From positions 41,224,268-41,288,267 of the forward strand of contig CM063108.1 in NCBI GenBank assembly GCA_031841125.1: a stretch of DNA of 64,000 nucleotides, given 5' to 3'. The notes beneath the pieces were generated by a model. It searched no databases. It was not told the DNA's origin and saw only the letters and a program-made list of their open reading frames with translations. The DNA comes from Acanthococcus lagerstroemiae (taxonomy: Eukaryota; Arthropoda; Insecta; Hemiptera; Eriococcidae). Below are positions 33,006 to 46,799 of the stretch, one piece after another. Numbering within the stretch: the stretch's first letter is position 1; each line of letters starts with the position of its first letter. The position numbers and the translations under genes were made by a program.

Positions 33006-36000
33006 TCAAGCGTCCGTAAATTGAGTCATTGCAGTTTTGACTCTGCAGGAAACATATAGAATTTATCGTATGTTCGATACTGCGGTCAACGTTGCAAACC
33101 ATGTCACATACTTCGAACGAGTTACATTTCTTGATTTAATGAAATAAGCCACCAAAAAAACAAAACAAATGGTGGTGTCCCCGAATGGGAATAATACTCA
33201 CTTATCAAACAATAAAGTATTTGTGGTGACGTAAAGCTGTTGTAGCAATCTAACAACCCCCAATTCCTTAAGTTTGGCCTGTCTTTCTGAGGAGCCGCTT
33301 TCCTCTTTCCATACTAGATTTGAAATGCAGAAAATAGCAGCTACTTGTAATTTCACATTCGAGTTACTCTGAAACCAGAAAAGTTCTTTAATATCTACGC
33401 CCTTTTGCAATACATCAATAGAGAACATACGAGGGTTCATTTAAAACACAACTAATGTAATTTTCGAAATTTTTGACTTCGCCAAAAGATGGGGCTGTAA
33501 AAATGCTGTTCAGCTAATTGAATTATATGCATGATTTTATTGACAGATATTGTCTTGGTAAAACACGCGACAATGTTGGAACATAATGGCTGCAGATATA
33601 CCGTGAACTGTCGAAAAGGTCGAAGTTTCAAAAATGATTATGGTTCTTCATTAAATGAACCCCTCATAGTTACGAAGTTGTTCAAATTCCAAATATTACC
33701 ATGTATTCTTTTAATTTTTTCAGGATATCTTCGTTATTCATAATGAAATCTTTAGCCGTATCGCCATCTCCAATATTCGCAAGTATGCACAGGGCCTGCT
33801 CTTTGATCTCGGTCGAATGATTCGCATCCAGTATCATAGTTACTGCCTGGAACAAATAGCGCACCGTGGTCAGATTAGAAACAAAAACGCTGAAACATAT
33901 TTCCTTTACTCAGAGTAGTATAATCTACGGTCTTTCCTTACTCGTATGATTTCGGTTCCGTGTAAATTCATAATGTAATCTATATGTGGTTTTGTACACA
34001 GTAAATTCCTGAGCAGACCTAACGTTTTCATCAATACATTTACTTCGTTATCATTAAGTAACCGGAAAATATGATCGATTCCCAACGTATTCAGAATTAA
34101 AGTCTTAATTTTCTGTTCTGCTTGAAAAGCCATATTCTGCAAAACAAACGAAGAGTAGAAATTAAGCTTCTCTAAGAAAATATCAAACATTATATAGTCC
34201 ACCAAGTCTTAAAAGCAAATCACCATTAATGCCCAGATTCCGTTCAGTCGTAAGGCTGGATCTGATCTTCTAGTTAAATTACACAGCAGATCTACAGCTC
34301 CCGACTCGACTATCGGCTCTTTCGACGGTGAGAACTCGAGCAGAAGATTACACAGTGTGGACGAAGTGACGGTGAGTATATCATCGGAGGCGTTCTCCAA
34401 CAACCGCATCAATGGTTTCCACACAGAATGATCCTGGGTCGCACACATAAACTAAGATGATATATTTATCTGCCATTAGCGTAATGGCATTATTCGACTG
34501 TTATACATATTGGTTGAAGATTAGATACGTTGAAGAATTATCACTGATGGAAGTAAGTCGAAATGAATCCAACAAGCCAAAATAGAACAGAAATTAGCGA
34601 CAAATCTTCAACGCGTTGCGTGATACATAAGATTCGGGAAATAATTACGTGAAAAGTAGTCCGTAGCTGCTGTACACTGCGAGATAACGAATGCAAACAA
34701 CGAATAGCTGCTAATTTTACTTTCGTGCTAGAATCATCTAATGCATTTACTATATGTTGAACTAGATTCTCCGAATCGATGATTTTCTTACGTATGTCCT
34801 CGTCATTAGAACCTAGCGACGCGAATACCTGTCAGAAACGAATGCGAAATTAATCAGACATTGTTGACAACGACTGGATATAGACTGATAAATAGAATCA
34901 AAATTTACTCTGAACGCTGCCTGTATGAGTTCTTTTCTAATTTCTTCGGATTTAGCAATAGGCAATGAGGCGTCTCCCTTATAATTTACAAACGAAGTTA
35001 ATACTATGATCAAGTGATTAGAAATAGAGGCTAAACGTTGTAATTCCACATTCACTTCGGTCAAGTGGGCCAACGTCTCCGCTGCTTCGACTCTCTCTTG
35101 CCAAGGGTAGAAGTCTTGACACAGATACACCTGAATGAGCAAGTTGACAAACAATAAGTACGATGGGTTCGGAACTCAATATGAGTACACTTGAGATGGC
35201 AAAATATCGAATATCCACGTACTAGAACTGGTAACGTTTTGTACAATATTTTTGGATCCTCGGCGGATATCGCACCGGCACGATATAAATACGTTATGCA
35301 TTTGGCACCGGCAAGCTGCATTTCCGTTGGTCGATCTCGACTCATCAGAGCAACTAATAGGTCAGGTACTGATTTACCACCGAAACTGTAACATGAAACA
35401 CGCGTAAGGTTCCAGTCCAAAAAAACGAGCTTGAAATCCGATCTTGGAGCAGGGAAAGAGGGAGAAAAATGCAGAGCATTTGAAGAAAATGTTCATCGGT
35501 CAAATCAACAAGAAGATTCCTGACCGAACATATTACAAACAGCCACTTACAAGGATGGGTAAGATCATGAATCCAGTGGTCTAAGGTCATGGTCTGCAGA
35601 TCATTTAGAAATTGGAAACAAAAAACTCACAAACTCAGATGAAGAAATTATTTTTTTTAAAAGTACCTTAGACCACCATCTCGACTTTTGATCTTTAGAT
35701 CACGATCATACAGATCACAAAGCTAATGAGATTTAGAAGATCTTAGATCATGACATTTTTGACCTTTCGGTACAGATCATATGATCTGTTCCTGTGGCCC
35801 CTGGCTTATCACTGGCTACATTCTGATTCTTCGCGAACAATTTCTTCAACACATTCGAGAATTTTCTTAATTTTCACGAGTGGGGCTTATGGCGAATGTT
35901 CTTCAACAGAGAATACCGAGAAACTAAGAACATTTTCAAGGAATATTCCCCATATTTTTCGAGAAGGATTATGCTCGAACATTTTCCATCCTCATGAAAA

Positions 36001-37454
36001 AGAGAAAGCGAATATTCTCGAATATCAAGTTCTCAGAAAACACAAACATCCAGAGAATTTCAACCAAATTACAAAGAATAATATTCTTGAAGACGACTTT
36101 GCTGGTTCACAGCTCAATCGAGAATATTCACATCATAATCCAGAATACTTTCATTCTTATTATCGAGGAGCAGAGACCCAGAGTCGATTTCAAAACAAAA
36201 GCCGCTCCGATCTGGTTCCGGCTTCAAAGGAAACTTTAATTTAGCTGTGAATTCTCTCCGACTTCGATAATTTTTTGGGACGGGGGAAGAGAATATTCTC
36301 GAAAAAAGTTACGCTCGAACATTTTACAACCCTCTGCAATTCATAATCCAAAATCCAGCGCAAATGTTACAATATCACAAGAATTTTACCTAGCTGTGGC
36401 AACGGAAGCTGCGACTGGTTTATTGTCGTGACATAGACTCGCTATACATGATAAAGTCGGCATCAGTACGGCATGATGAGGAGATCCTAACAACGCGGCT
36501 AACGAAAACACAGCTCCTTCATCCCACATCATTGTTTGGTGTTTTTGAGACTGAATTAAAAAAAGATCCATTAGTATTATTACGATCAAGTCACCATTCT
36601 CACTTCAATAATCATTTGAACTTACTTTGATAGATACACTAAAAATTGTCGTTATTGATATCTGGTTAGATACGGAGTACATTATAAGACTTAACAGATG
36701 TGCGACCACTGACTGGTCTTGAAATATCAAATGTACGGGTGCGTAACTGCTTTTGAAGATTGAACAAATACATCGTAAACAATTCTCGGAAAATTTGTTA
36801 TCTTCGGTGCATAAAATACCTGAGCGTAAATACGATAGGTTAGAAATTACAGCTACATGATCTATGCAAAGTAACATTATCCAAACATCAACTTACAATT
36901 CAATAATAACGGAACGATCTCAGCTTTAATTAATTCTCTAACGTGAGCGTCGGTTCCTTTGGCGAGAGAACATAGTATTACAACAGTTTCGTTTCGAATT
37001 TCAGTAGGCTGTTCGTAGTCTCCTAAGAGCTGGGCTAGCCTTGGTATCACACCCTGCTGAACGGCGTTGCCTTTTTGTCGGTTACTTCCAATCACTGAAT
37101 TCTTCAACTGACTGAAATTGAAATAGAAATGAATGAATAAGGATGTTACGCTGGAGCTCACAAAAAATATGCTAAATAGAAACTCATCGTCATTCTGAAG
37201 TTTTACATGTACATGGTATTCGCGATTTAATGGATATAACAGGAAATAGATACAACCACCTACGGAGTGGGTACTCAGTACATGCATGCTCTTTGAGCTT
37301 CAATTTCTGTTTACAGTACAGTATGCATTACATAGTAGCCTGTAATGTCGAGCAGTAAACTGGTATAATTAAAAACTCACATCAGGGCGGACATGCATTT
37401 CTCTGGCTCCACTGAGTAAATGTCATCCATAAATGACCGACTACTTTCGACATC
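33006..37454 (-). CDS. ARMC8: Armadillo repeat-containing protein 8 (CTLH/GID complex scaffold), 5' end incomplete
   Basis: Armadillo-repeat scaffold of the CTLH (GID) E3 ubiquitin ligase. Exons on minus: 37454-37381, 37111-36897, 36819-36626, 36550-36390, 35385-35223, 35130-34909, 34828-34649, 34433-34224, 34136-33942, 33846-33700, 33368-33202, 33042-33006. Phases join throughout, giving 654 aa against about 673 in human. Family blocks include [52 protein letters not shown] and AAIFCISNL. The last exon is only 37 nt, coding [11 protein letters not shown] and a stop, where human ends AKMALQQYLA. The first exon listed starts in phase 0 with an acceptor, so the ATG lies upstream. A candidate is 37798-37772 (9 codons, MMILSCPLM, donor GTTTGT), which is weak. 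The protein is otherwise complete. Confidence 0.95.
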
Positions 37455-39084
37455 CTGAAAGAAAAACTCAATTAATTTCAGCGCTAAAAGCATCAAATGA
37501 GCCGATTTAAGCAATGATAACAGCACTTAAGTTGTGTAAAGTCTGCACTTTGAGGGGTTTGAGATTGGCTCCGAACAATACTTGTTTGTACAAACAGTAG
37601 TTAGAGTAGAGGTTAAAGTATAAATAGCGCATTGAGCAACAGGGCAACATCCCACGAAACTCAAATTGTGTTCAATTAACGCAATACCAGACAGGTTTCA
37701 TTCAATACAATGCTACTTGAAGTTAGAGACGAGGCTTACTATTAGTAACTGAAAGACAAATAAATACAAACCATCAGAGGACAACTGAGAATCATCATCT
37801 TGTTAATCCGTTAATCCAGCAGGAACATGAATGGGTAATGTTTCACATCAGTTTTGCTACTAAGCAGGCAACTCTGGCCATGAATGCTACTTTTGAGATA
37901 CAGCAGTAACTTGGAACTCTTAATTCTCCGAGCAACTGCGGGTTTTACGTACAGCAGTGTTTGATTACAGAAGGCTTATAACTATTTTATGCTAGCAAAG
38001 TGAACTTGCAGAAACTTCGTTTAAGAATTAAGGTTTCCGATTGTACGATGAATTTACGATTTTCATGAAAATCAATGTCACGAAATTTCTGTGGCACAGT
38101 GGCACGAAAAACACAAAATTGACTGATAAATGTGATAAATTTAGATGATGGCTTTGACTAGGGCTGTGACTATATGGTGTGAACGTGAAAAGGGTAAAAT
38201 AGTGATTTTGAGAATAACCTAAATCACTGAACAGATAAGGTCCTTTTTTTGATGATTTATGAGGATAAAAGTTTTAAGGATGGGCCTTGTTGAAAGTTTG
38301 GTTGAATCATCCTATGCGAAAATGCCGAAAATAACGTATTTGATTCAATAATTTCGGAAAAAAGTACCTTCAATACATTAAATTTAAGTCTTTTTCTCTC
38401 GGTAGAATAGCACAATTCATTATAATAATAATTTTTTTCAAAGAGAGCGCTACTAAGCAACTACGCTACTCTTGTCTTGTCCGTACTGCGTATCGTGATC
38501 AAAGACGATCGTGATCGGCAAAAATCACCTTTTCGTGGCTTAAAGGGCAACACTGATTTCAATAATTCCAATTGATAACAGCGACAACGACAAACGAAGA
38601 GAGAGTCATTTTAGTCGTGTATTTTGATTTTGATGTGTATACTACGAAAAAGAAAGTTGACATATTTATATCGAACTGCAGTTTAATAATGTATTTACAC
38701 CGCCAGGTTTGTTAAAATGTCACTGTAAGTCATCAGATAAGCCGTAGGTCACTGAATGCATTCGTAAGTATATCCATTAATTCTCGTAAAATTAAGTAGA
38801 ATTGTTGATTAATATTTCGTATTTCGACACGACTTCATGTACTTCTGTCCGTATTTATTCTATTTCCCATAATTTCATTTCTTTTTGAGTATTCGTCAGC
38901 AAGTGAGATATTCTCGTAATTTGCGCTACTATGCTCGCCATTGTGTCGTACCGAAATTTCTTTAATCATCTAATCTATTATCTCATTTTGCACTTTAAAG
39001 GAAAATTTTTCCAAGTGATGAAGAAATTGCCTAAAAAAAGAAGAAAACGAATTTATTACCCTCTTACTTGCATTATCAGTGACA
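37455..39084. other. Divergent promoter region between ARMC8 and the TJAP1-like gene
   Basis: AT-rich, with no mobile element recognised. It should contain the missing first exon and promoter of ARMC8 (minus) and the promoter of the TJAP1-like gene (plus). Confidence 0.5.
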
Positions 39085-41074
39085 ATGACTTCTGGGTCGA
39101 ATCACTCTAAACCAGTAAGTACAATTGTATTCGTCTAATTTCCTGCGTTTCATCGAATAAAATTCTACTGCGAATCGTTTCAATACCAGGGACTGGTTTC
39201 GTATTTGTAATTGTAGCAAATAGTAGTAAATTTCGTGATTTGAATTTTTAGCATTGCGGTTGTGATACAAGCAGTTTACATTTACACGTTGAAATTGAGA
39301 ATTTGAAGCAACGATTGTTGGAACGTGAACGGCATATTGTGAAAATGGAGACCAACTTTCTGAACGAGGCTGAAAAATTTCCGAATGGCGAGTATGCCGC
39401 ATTAACAGAGGAGTTACTAACGTGGCAAGACAAATACGCCAGGTGAGGTCTCAGGTGATATACGAGATTGTTGAAGAAGCTGTGTATAATTACAATGTAC
39501 CTTCGGTGCTAAAATAGGTATACCTTTTTAATTCACCTCGTGTGTTATGCTCGGACATCAATATGCTTAAATTTGACATCCTTTCAGATTGTTCGAAGCT
39601 CATAAACGGGTGCAGAAAGTGAACCAGGGACTAGAGGATAAGCTTCTAAAAATGGTGGACAAATGTGAGACTGAGAAAAATGGTTTACAAGGTGACGTCA
39701 CGTTACTGACGAAAAAACTGATAGAGCAACAGAGTAGTATTTCCAAACTTCACGAAGAAAATGTAATTACATTACTTATCCTCATTTTCATAATTAGTTC
39801 CGGATAAGCTCAATTTTGGCTCATTATACGAGCACCTGTATCAAATAGTTTAATAATGCAATTCAATTCGTTGTAGGAAAGGTACAGAAATGATTTAAAC
39901 ATAGCTATACAACTGCTCCAGTGTAAACCCTCGAATTTCGTTCCTCAAAAATTTGATATGGTAATTTTAAAAAGTAACATTCTTTCGAATTGCAATATTC
40001 TACTCAAGCGCGAGTTTCAGTACTATTTGTTTTTCGCAGTTACCACCAGAATTACAGGCCAAAGTACGCTCGTACGTTGCCAGTAAGCAGCGTAAATTGA
40101 CCGATGGAAATGGTAATTCCCAAAAACCGGACGTAAAAACGATCAAAGTTCCAATACCAACATTCCCACCTACGGCGATGGTATATTCTTTAGGCCCAGG
40201 TACATCACTTATCAGCTGACTGATAAAAACGTGTGAACCGAACAAACCTAATGACGTTATTTGTTTTAGATAAAGAGCAGAACAGCAACGAGCCGTCGAA
40301 TAATCAGAATGCTCCCGTAGATATTGTTTCGGCTGCTATTATGGCAAAAGTGCTAAAAGAACGAGAGAAAGAACGCCTGACTCGCAAACATTGTCAGACG
40401 TGCACGTGTTCGGTGACCTCGTTCGATAGCAAGTCCTGCCAGACTTGCGATTTGTCGCCACTTGCGCCTGTAAGTAGTAGTTCTCGCGTGTTCGACACTA
40501 ATCAAATCAGCCATATTTAGTCATTGTCAAGGGCACAGCACGTCGACATATTGGGCGGCTCTGCGGTGAACTTATTGTAATAGATTCGCGTCATGTTGGT
40601 ATCTAGGAATCGAGTGACAACCACAACAACAACAACATCTTCGATGACATGACGAAAGAATTCATCTTTGACGACACCAGCGAGAAGACAACCGAGCGGA
40701 CCAGCGGCAAACCCGAATCGCAAGATCTGATCGATCTGAACGGATATAACTCGGACGATAATTACCAGTGCTTCAAAACCATTCGCAGGCCTGGCGCTTC
40801 CAAAGAAGATCCCAACAAAGATTTGATATCATTTGACTGTCCAACGTCTTCCGAAACGTTTCGCGGCCCCAGACTTTGTTCGGTGCGCCTGCAACCTGGA
40901 TCCAACAATATTCTACTGGACAACGCGGCTCAGTTTTCCTCGCCCATTTTATATAAACGACGGCCATGTAATGGCGACGTCTCCGAGCCGTCTGTGCATT
41001 CGGCTAAACCACGAGCTTCGTCACTGTCGTCCGGTTACAGCGAGTGCCAATTGTCCACCGAGACGGAGATCTGA
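39085..41074 (+). CDS. TJAP1: TJAP1/Pilt-family coiled-coil protein (7 exons, 435 aa)
   Basis: Relative of tight junction-associated protein 1, a coiled-coil protein of junctions and Golgi/trans-Golgi membranes in vertebrates. Its role outside vertebrates is not established to my knowledge. Exons: 39085-39114, 39252-39442, 39588-39762, 39877-39960, 40040-40199, 40270-40469, 40607-41074. Residues about 20-150 are heptad-rich coiled coil. The conserved core reads LHEENERYRNDLNIAIQLLQ then LPPELQAKVR, matching LEELNERYRLDCNLAVQLL and LPCELQDMVR of human TJAP1. Unusual here is a cysteine cluster, HCQTCTC at 254-260 and CQTC at 270-273, which could bind metal. The last 150 residues are low-complexity, Asn/Ser rich. 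The start was chosen as the first ATG joined in phase to the core. Upstream in-frame ATGs were not found. Confidence 0.88.
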
Positions 41075-42347
41075 TGAATCGAATCAGCGTGTTTATTTTG
41101 GTAGGTTTATCGCCTGATCTTATGAAGTTATGACGTCGTGAAGTCGTGAAGTCGTGGCGAATGCTTAGATATAGGTCTGTTCTTGTTGGTCGTTTTGCTT
41201 TGGTTGAAAGTGGAAACCAACATGGGGTTGTAGAGAGCTAATTGAAGAAAGATTATCCTGCAATTATAAGGTCAAAGGTCGATGAGGGGAACTTCTATTT
41301 TCCAAGTATGATTTGAAATCGTGAACAGTTGAATAGAATTACGATAACGTTTGGCTTTTGACTATTACCTTAGTATCCGGAACCCAACGTTAGGGGCTGT
41401 AGCTGTTTGATCTTATGCGGGTGAAGTTACACTTGGAAACTGTAAGGCCTCAAATCTGACCTGAGTGAAGTATTTACTTTTAACGCCGTCTTTTGTTGTA
41501 TGGATCATGTTCGAATTTTTGTGATGCAAGATTGAGGAAAGAAAGGTGATGATAAAGGCTTTTGATTCGGAATCTTAGTCAACTCCTGAACTGTTATTTT
41601 CTTCCCGGTCTTTTTTTTTTGATATTTTTTCGTATCCTAACCTTGCAATGCGAAATACCAACTGCACGTAATATTACATTGTTATATTTAAACATAAAAT
41701 GCGTTGGGCGATCTGTGTATAATTAGGTGAGGGGTGTTACATTACCGAAGTGAAGTTCCCCTTCCCGCTGTCTCCTAGCATCTAATGCTGAAATGTACAA
41801 ATACTAACTTGCCCCAATTCCTTATATCTTTTATGTTAGACCAGTATCGAGGTGTGCCTTTCGTTGTCATGTGGTCTAGTGTTTTCAAACCAGTCGCACA
41901 CTTGACCAGGTATACTTGGAATAGAGTCGAACTTGAGGTAAATGCAGGCCAAGGAAAATCATTGAAAAGCGCCTCCTCCTCCTCCTCTATCGAGAAATAA
42001 TTTCTCATTATTATTTCATTTCTTTCCTGCTTATTGTCTTCCTTTTCTCATTCCAATCTCCTATTTTCTTCACTTCATGAGGAACAGTTTTCCAGCTAAA
42101 TGTCCCGTGGTATCATTATCTCTTTATACCCCTCCACAGATGAACAGATAACGGGGGAAGCCCTTAAGTAAGAACTGAAACAATATGCTTCTAAGTAGAA
42201 AAGAGTGGTAACTCAAATAGAAATTTGTTGTATGGGAAGGATGCATAAAGTAGAGATTTTTTTAGTAAAATCGTGTTACTTTTGATCGCGAGTGAACATT
42301 TTTTTTTTTTTTCAACAGTTTGAATAGACCGTTTTTTCGCCAACGAA
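41075..42347. other. 3' flank of the TJAP1-like gene
   Basis: Probably 3' UTR and intergenic sequence. Nothing recognisable apart from short simple repeats (a TCCTCC run near 41,975). Confidence 0.5.
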
Positions 42348-42621
42348 TGTACTACTCCCATAAGAAAAACGGAACAAATATCATTATGTTACTACCTGAG
42401 AATAAGAAATTTGTTAGAAACCAAAGGTATATATATTTTCCTAATCCAGAAGGTTCTTAGCATTTGCTAATAAACTTCTGGTTTCTAACGAATTTCTTAT
42501 TCTCAGGTAGTAACATACTGATCTTTACTACGTGTGTTTTCTTATGGGAGTCGATATGTTCATTGGCGCAACAATTTTTGTTAACAATAACCAAGTACTG
42601 TAACTCATTGTATGACGTCGA
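42348..42621. mobile_element. Palindromic MITE, copy 2
   Basis: Same family as 31,304-31,577: ACTCCCATAAGAAAAAC at about 42,353 and the inverse at about 42,535-42,551. The ends can be followed outward (CGCCAACGAA on the left, TTCATTGGCG on the right). The right flank stays similar to copy 1 up to GACGTC. Confidence 0.8.
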
Positions 42622-42787
42622 CTTGAAAATTGAAAAAGGTCTATTGAAAAAGTCAGTAATTTCTAATATTTTTTGCGGGCTGGAAGGCGCAAGGGTGAAT
42701 CCGGATATGCTCCCTCCTGTTTACGCCACTGCAGAAGAGACAATGGCCTTGATCTCATAAACCAAGCAATAATTCTCGCTAATTGCT

Positions 42788-43500
42788 AAGGAAAAGACGT
42801 GAACTATACTCACTGAATTCTGATTTTGAAAGCTTATACCAACAGTAATGCACGTCACATTTCTCCTCTACGAATCTTCTCGGAATAACTTATGCGACGA
42901 CAAGCAGATACATCTACTACTAGGGGCAACTGAGTAAGTGTTTAAGTTTCTGATTAGTGATTATCAATCAGTTTACAAGTATAAGTCGCTAGCTTTTTAA
43001 AAATTAACCGCAAATTTGTTTACGGTTACTCGCGTTACTGCGAATAGCCGACCTTAAATCCCGGGGGGCTCATCGGTGCTGACAAGTATCAAAATAATGC
43101 TAAAAATTCTTTCGCTCGTATAACTTTTCAAGTTTTAGAAGGTTTCAGCGAATGAGGGAGGGGGGCTAAGCCCGCTCCTCGCACCTGTGGATAGCACCAG
43201 GTAAACGGTTCCATATTTCGAGTACTGCATTAAGCAGTGGTTTTGTGTCTGGCAGAACTATGGCGATATGATTTTGGTTTCAAGTTTTTGAAAGAATCTC
43301 ATTAGTGTAACAGTTGCACAAGCAAACATGGTATATTAAATTTTGAATAACTAACTCAGTTGTTGCTAGTAGTAGATGTATCTGCTTGTCTTTGCATAAG
43401 TTATCTCGAGGGGATTCGTAGAGGAGAAATTTGACGTGCATTCATGTTGGTATAAGCTTTCAAAATCAGTATTCAGTGTGTATAGTTCACGTCTTTCCCT
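42788..43500. repeat. Inverted repeat with ~149-bp arms and ~415-bp spacer
   Basis: Arms at 42,788-42,936 and 43,352-43,500 are inverse copies with a few substitutions: AAAGACGTGAACTATAC, GAAAGCTTATACCAAC, CAAGCAGATACATCTACTAC. The spacer includes a GC-rich insertion near 43,060-43,200 that has a second copy at about 44,290-44,420. No coding capacity is evident. Confidence 0.8.
43060..43200. repeat. Dispersed repeat shared with 44,290-44,420
   Basis: Both loci carry GCTGAC, AAGTATCAAAATA- or ATATACTAAAAAT-type text, then TTTCGCTCGT, TAACTTTTC, a G-run, and TAAGCCC/TAAACCC. They are diverged copies of one unclassified element. Confidence 0.6.
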
Positions 43501-44289
43501 ACGCTATCAACGTGAATTATTGTCTGGTTTATGGGATTAGCGTACGTTATCATCGGTTAATGAAAACACAGGAGTTCGCGAACATGGAATGTTTTGAAAA
43601 CATAATAATCCTAAGTACAAGAGGGGTTAAGACCGTTTTATTGAACCTGTTGATATACCACGAGTGTGATTATAAGCACTTACGAAATATTAGGAAACTT
43701 TCCCTAATCACTATCTGCGTTCTGTCTGACTCGCACGTAGCGTAATTCAGAATATTCTTGCACACAGATGCATCTATCTACGAAAATACTTTCGTTCTGA
43801 TTGTTCAGAAAACTTGCAATTTGTCTGATACTGCTGTCTTGCAATATGAGTTCGTTGTGTGTACAATATAGATGCGAGGTTTCAGAAAAGAAAATTTCGG
43901 TATGTAGATTATGGTCATAAATAATAAGATGCTGTGCAGTCTGCAAACTAACTTACAAATTTTCAGGATAGGAAGATGCTTGCGCGTAATATTTGCTCAG
44001 AATATTCTTGAGCATGCTGAGCATTTGGTGTTCTAATTTTGTTTCGTATCAATAATTGGATACGAAAATACTCAACTGTTCTCAAATCAGTGATATCCAG
44101 GATCTTGGTTTTCAAGATCATGATCATCAAGATTATGATCTTGTTGACTTGAAATGCTGGGACTGGGATCAGTTCTGAGTCTCTGATCTTGGTGACGATG
44201 CGATCCGGTTTTCTGCTAATGTTCTCGGTGGTGTTCTGAGATAATTTTTCAAATGGTCTGGCCCATAATCATAGCCGTTCAGGGTTGGT

Positions 44290-44420
44290 GGTGGGGCGCT
44301 CTTAGGAGAGCTGACTATCAAAATATACTAAAAATGCTTTCGCTCGTGTAACTTTTCTGTCTTTTTTTTCTTTGTGGGGAGGGGGCTTTCAGAGGATTTG
44401 AGAAGCTAAACCCTCTATTT
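44290..44420. repeat. Dispersed repeat shared with 43,060-43,200
   Basis: Second, diverged copy of the element in the spacer at 43,060-43,200, recognised by TTTCGCTCGTGTAACTTTTC and the following G-rich stretch. Confidence 0.6.
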
Positions 44421-46790
44421 GCGACTACGGTCTTGCCCGTCACTACAATTTTGGTCGGAAAGCATTATTGCAAATGTTTCACATTGAACCTGAATCGGGG
44501 ATATTGAGTATAAAATGCAGAGCGAGCCCGAGAATTTTCGAAAAATTTTCGTCGGAAAAGACTGTGCTAGAGCATTTTTCAGCTTTATCGATTCACCAAA
44601 AAACCTAGAGACTCTTAATTTGCTAGAAATATTATTCTTGACTGTTTTCCAACCATACTCCACCGTTCTGAATGTTCTGGATTATTGGGAAGTGCTTTCT
44701 TAGCTCAGTGATAGGCACGATCTTGGCCGCAAATTTCACGATCGTAAACTTGAGCGTAATCTACGATCAATTTTCAGTTACTAATCTAGATAGTGACTTG
44801 AAAACTGTTTTCTGCGAGTGATACCGTGGTGATCTGTATGGGTACGATCTTGATCTCAAACAAGTTCATGATCCTGATGTTGACTTAAGATCAATTCTTA
44901 GTTATTGATCTTCGAGGTAACCTGGTGACTTGTGATTCGTTTTCAGTAAGTTGTTTCGATCATACCCTGAAAAGTCATATATGAAGAATAATGAGACTCA
45001 AAAAGTTTTTTTATAATTTTGCCATGCCCTCTTGTAAAATGCTCGTACGTACTGAACATTTTCTGTACCGTTTACCTGAAAATATTCTTTTTCAGTCTTT
45101 AAAATTCGCCCTGTTATTGGCCGTCTGGCTGTTGGGTGGCACGTTAAAAAAAAAATTTCTGAAGATTTGATGCTGATAACGTTTTTTTGATAGATTCAGT
45201 TGAGGCAGAAACAACTTATCAACCAGATTTTCTCAAGCATATGTTACTTAGAAACAAAGACTCGCCTCCGGTGTAACAATTATAATTCAATCACTGTAGT
45301 TTCTGTTTCTTAAAGTAACATTTTCCATTTTATTTCCAATACAGCAGAGTGTGCATTTTCGTTGTGTGACAGGATGACTGAGAGATGACATTGAGCGAAA
45401 AATACAAAACGTAAGATTTTTCAATCAACGTTGCTATTGTTGTTGGTTTTTTTTTTCTATATTATACATTCTTTATATCTTGTAATATTTTATTATGTCG
45501 GTTTTCTCGCAGAGACGAATGTTTTTTTTTTGTCGTATTGTAACGATCGTTATTTCATACATTTTTTCTCAGAAATATCGAACTATAATTTGTATTCGGT
45601 TTGATTAATTTCAAATTAACGGTTTTTATTCGAAACATGATGATGTTCCGCGCGTCCGGAACATCGGTATTATTACTTTTAATTTCGTACCTCGAATTTT
45701 TGGAATTACATTTATAAGAATCGAGTTCGTGTTAAAAAAGAATCATACATTGTTTTGTTGATCCCACTTTGTTATTTTTTATTTTGTAGATTTCGTCTTC
45801 GAAATAACGATTATTGCATTATGTGTTCGATAGTTTCATGAAAACCCCGCTGATGTTGGAATTTCGGAATGGAACGTTTGTACGTGTATATTATTATTTT
45901 GTATCGAACATAATATGATGATCTTGTGTGTTTTCTCCCACTTTTCGGTTACCATTTTTTCAGAGTGCGCAGTGGAAAAAATCAAATTTTACTACCTACT
46001 GTCGGAGTTTAATTAATATTTTTATTTCGCTCTGTATTCATGTTATATATTTTCAGTGTAGATATTTTCTAAAGTAAATCGGTTTATTTTCATTTTTGTA
46101 TTTGCGTTATTTGTAGATCTTTAATGCTCGCTTGAGTTCCAGGTAGTGCTACCAACCAAGCTTCTTGAAAAATCCGAGAATTCTTCGTAAAACATTTTAT
46201 GATTTCCCAAAAAATCTTCAGACAAAAATAAATGTTTACTGACTCATCACACAGAGACGAAACTTGACTTTTAGTTTGGAAGGATGGGGTGGAGATGAAA
46301 AATTTGCCGACAAATATTTTTTGAAAACAAAAGGTTTGCCGACAGCATTTTTTCAAATTTGAATATTTACCAATGTGTCAATCAAAATATTTTTTAATTG
46401 AAAAAAAAATGAATAAATTAAATAAATAAAACAAACGTTTTTAGAAAATAAATAATTCAAATGAACAGTTTCAAAATTTGTTGACTGTCAAATTATTGGG
46501 TGTGTTTCACCGCATAGTTTCGTCCCTGCAAATGCCGATAGAAATAACCTTATCCGCGAAGCACCCACATTTGCGCACATGAGCATACCCTAGTCTGGGA
46601 GGGTAAGCTGGAAGGATGTTGGGAATACGTGAGAGGAACACACAACTTGTTTATTTATTTAATGTAATAGCTTATTTAAAGTCCCCGTGTCACAGCCGAA
46701 TTGGCCAAATACGACAGGGGGACTAAGATAAATTTTAACAAAATAAAATGATGACGTATTTGAATTAACAAAAAAAATTATTTAAATAAA
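44421..46790. other. Gene-free AT-rich stretch
   Basis: No gene, RNA or clear element recognised. Fragments rich in GATCTTGATC (44,700-44,960) recall the interior of the 531-bp MITE at 2,744 but show no ends. Confidence 0.5.
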
Positions 46791-46799
46791 AACTGAGTT

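Noticed and set aside
34434..34446. ARMC8 exon 9 starting upstream at MCATQ
   Set aside because: The acceptor at 34,434 gives the family text [11 protein letters not shown] in phase. The upstream start would add residues absent from the family.
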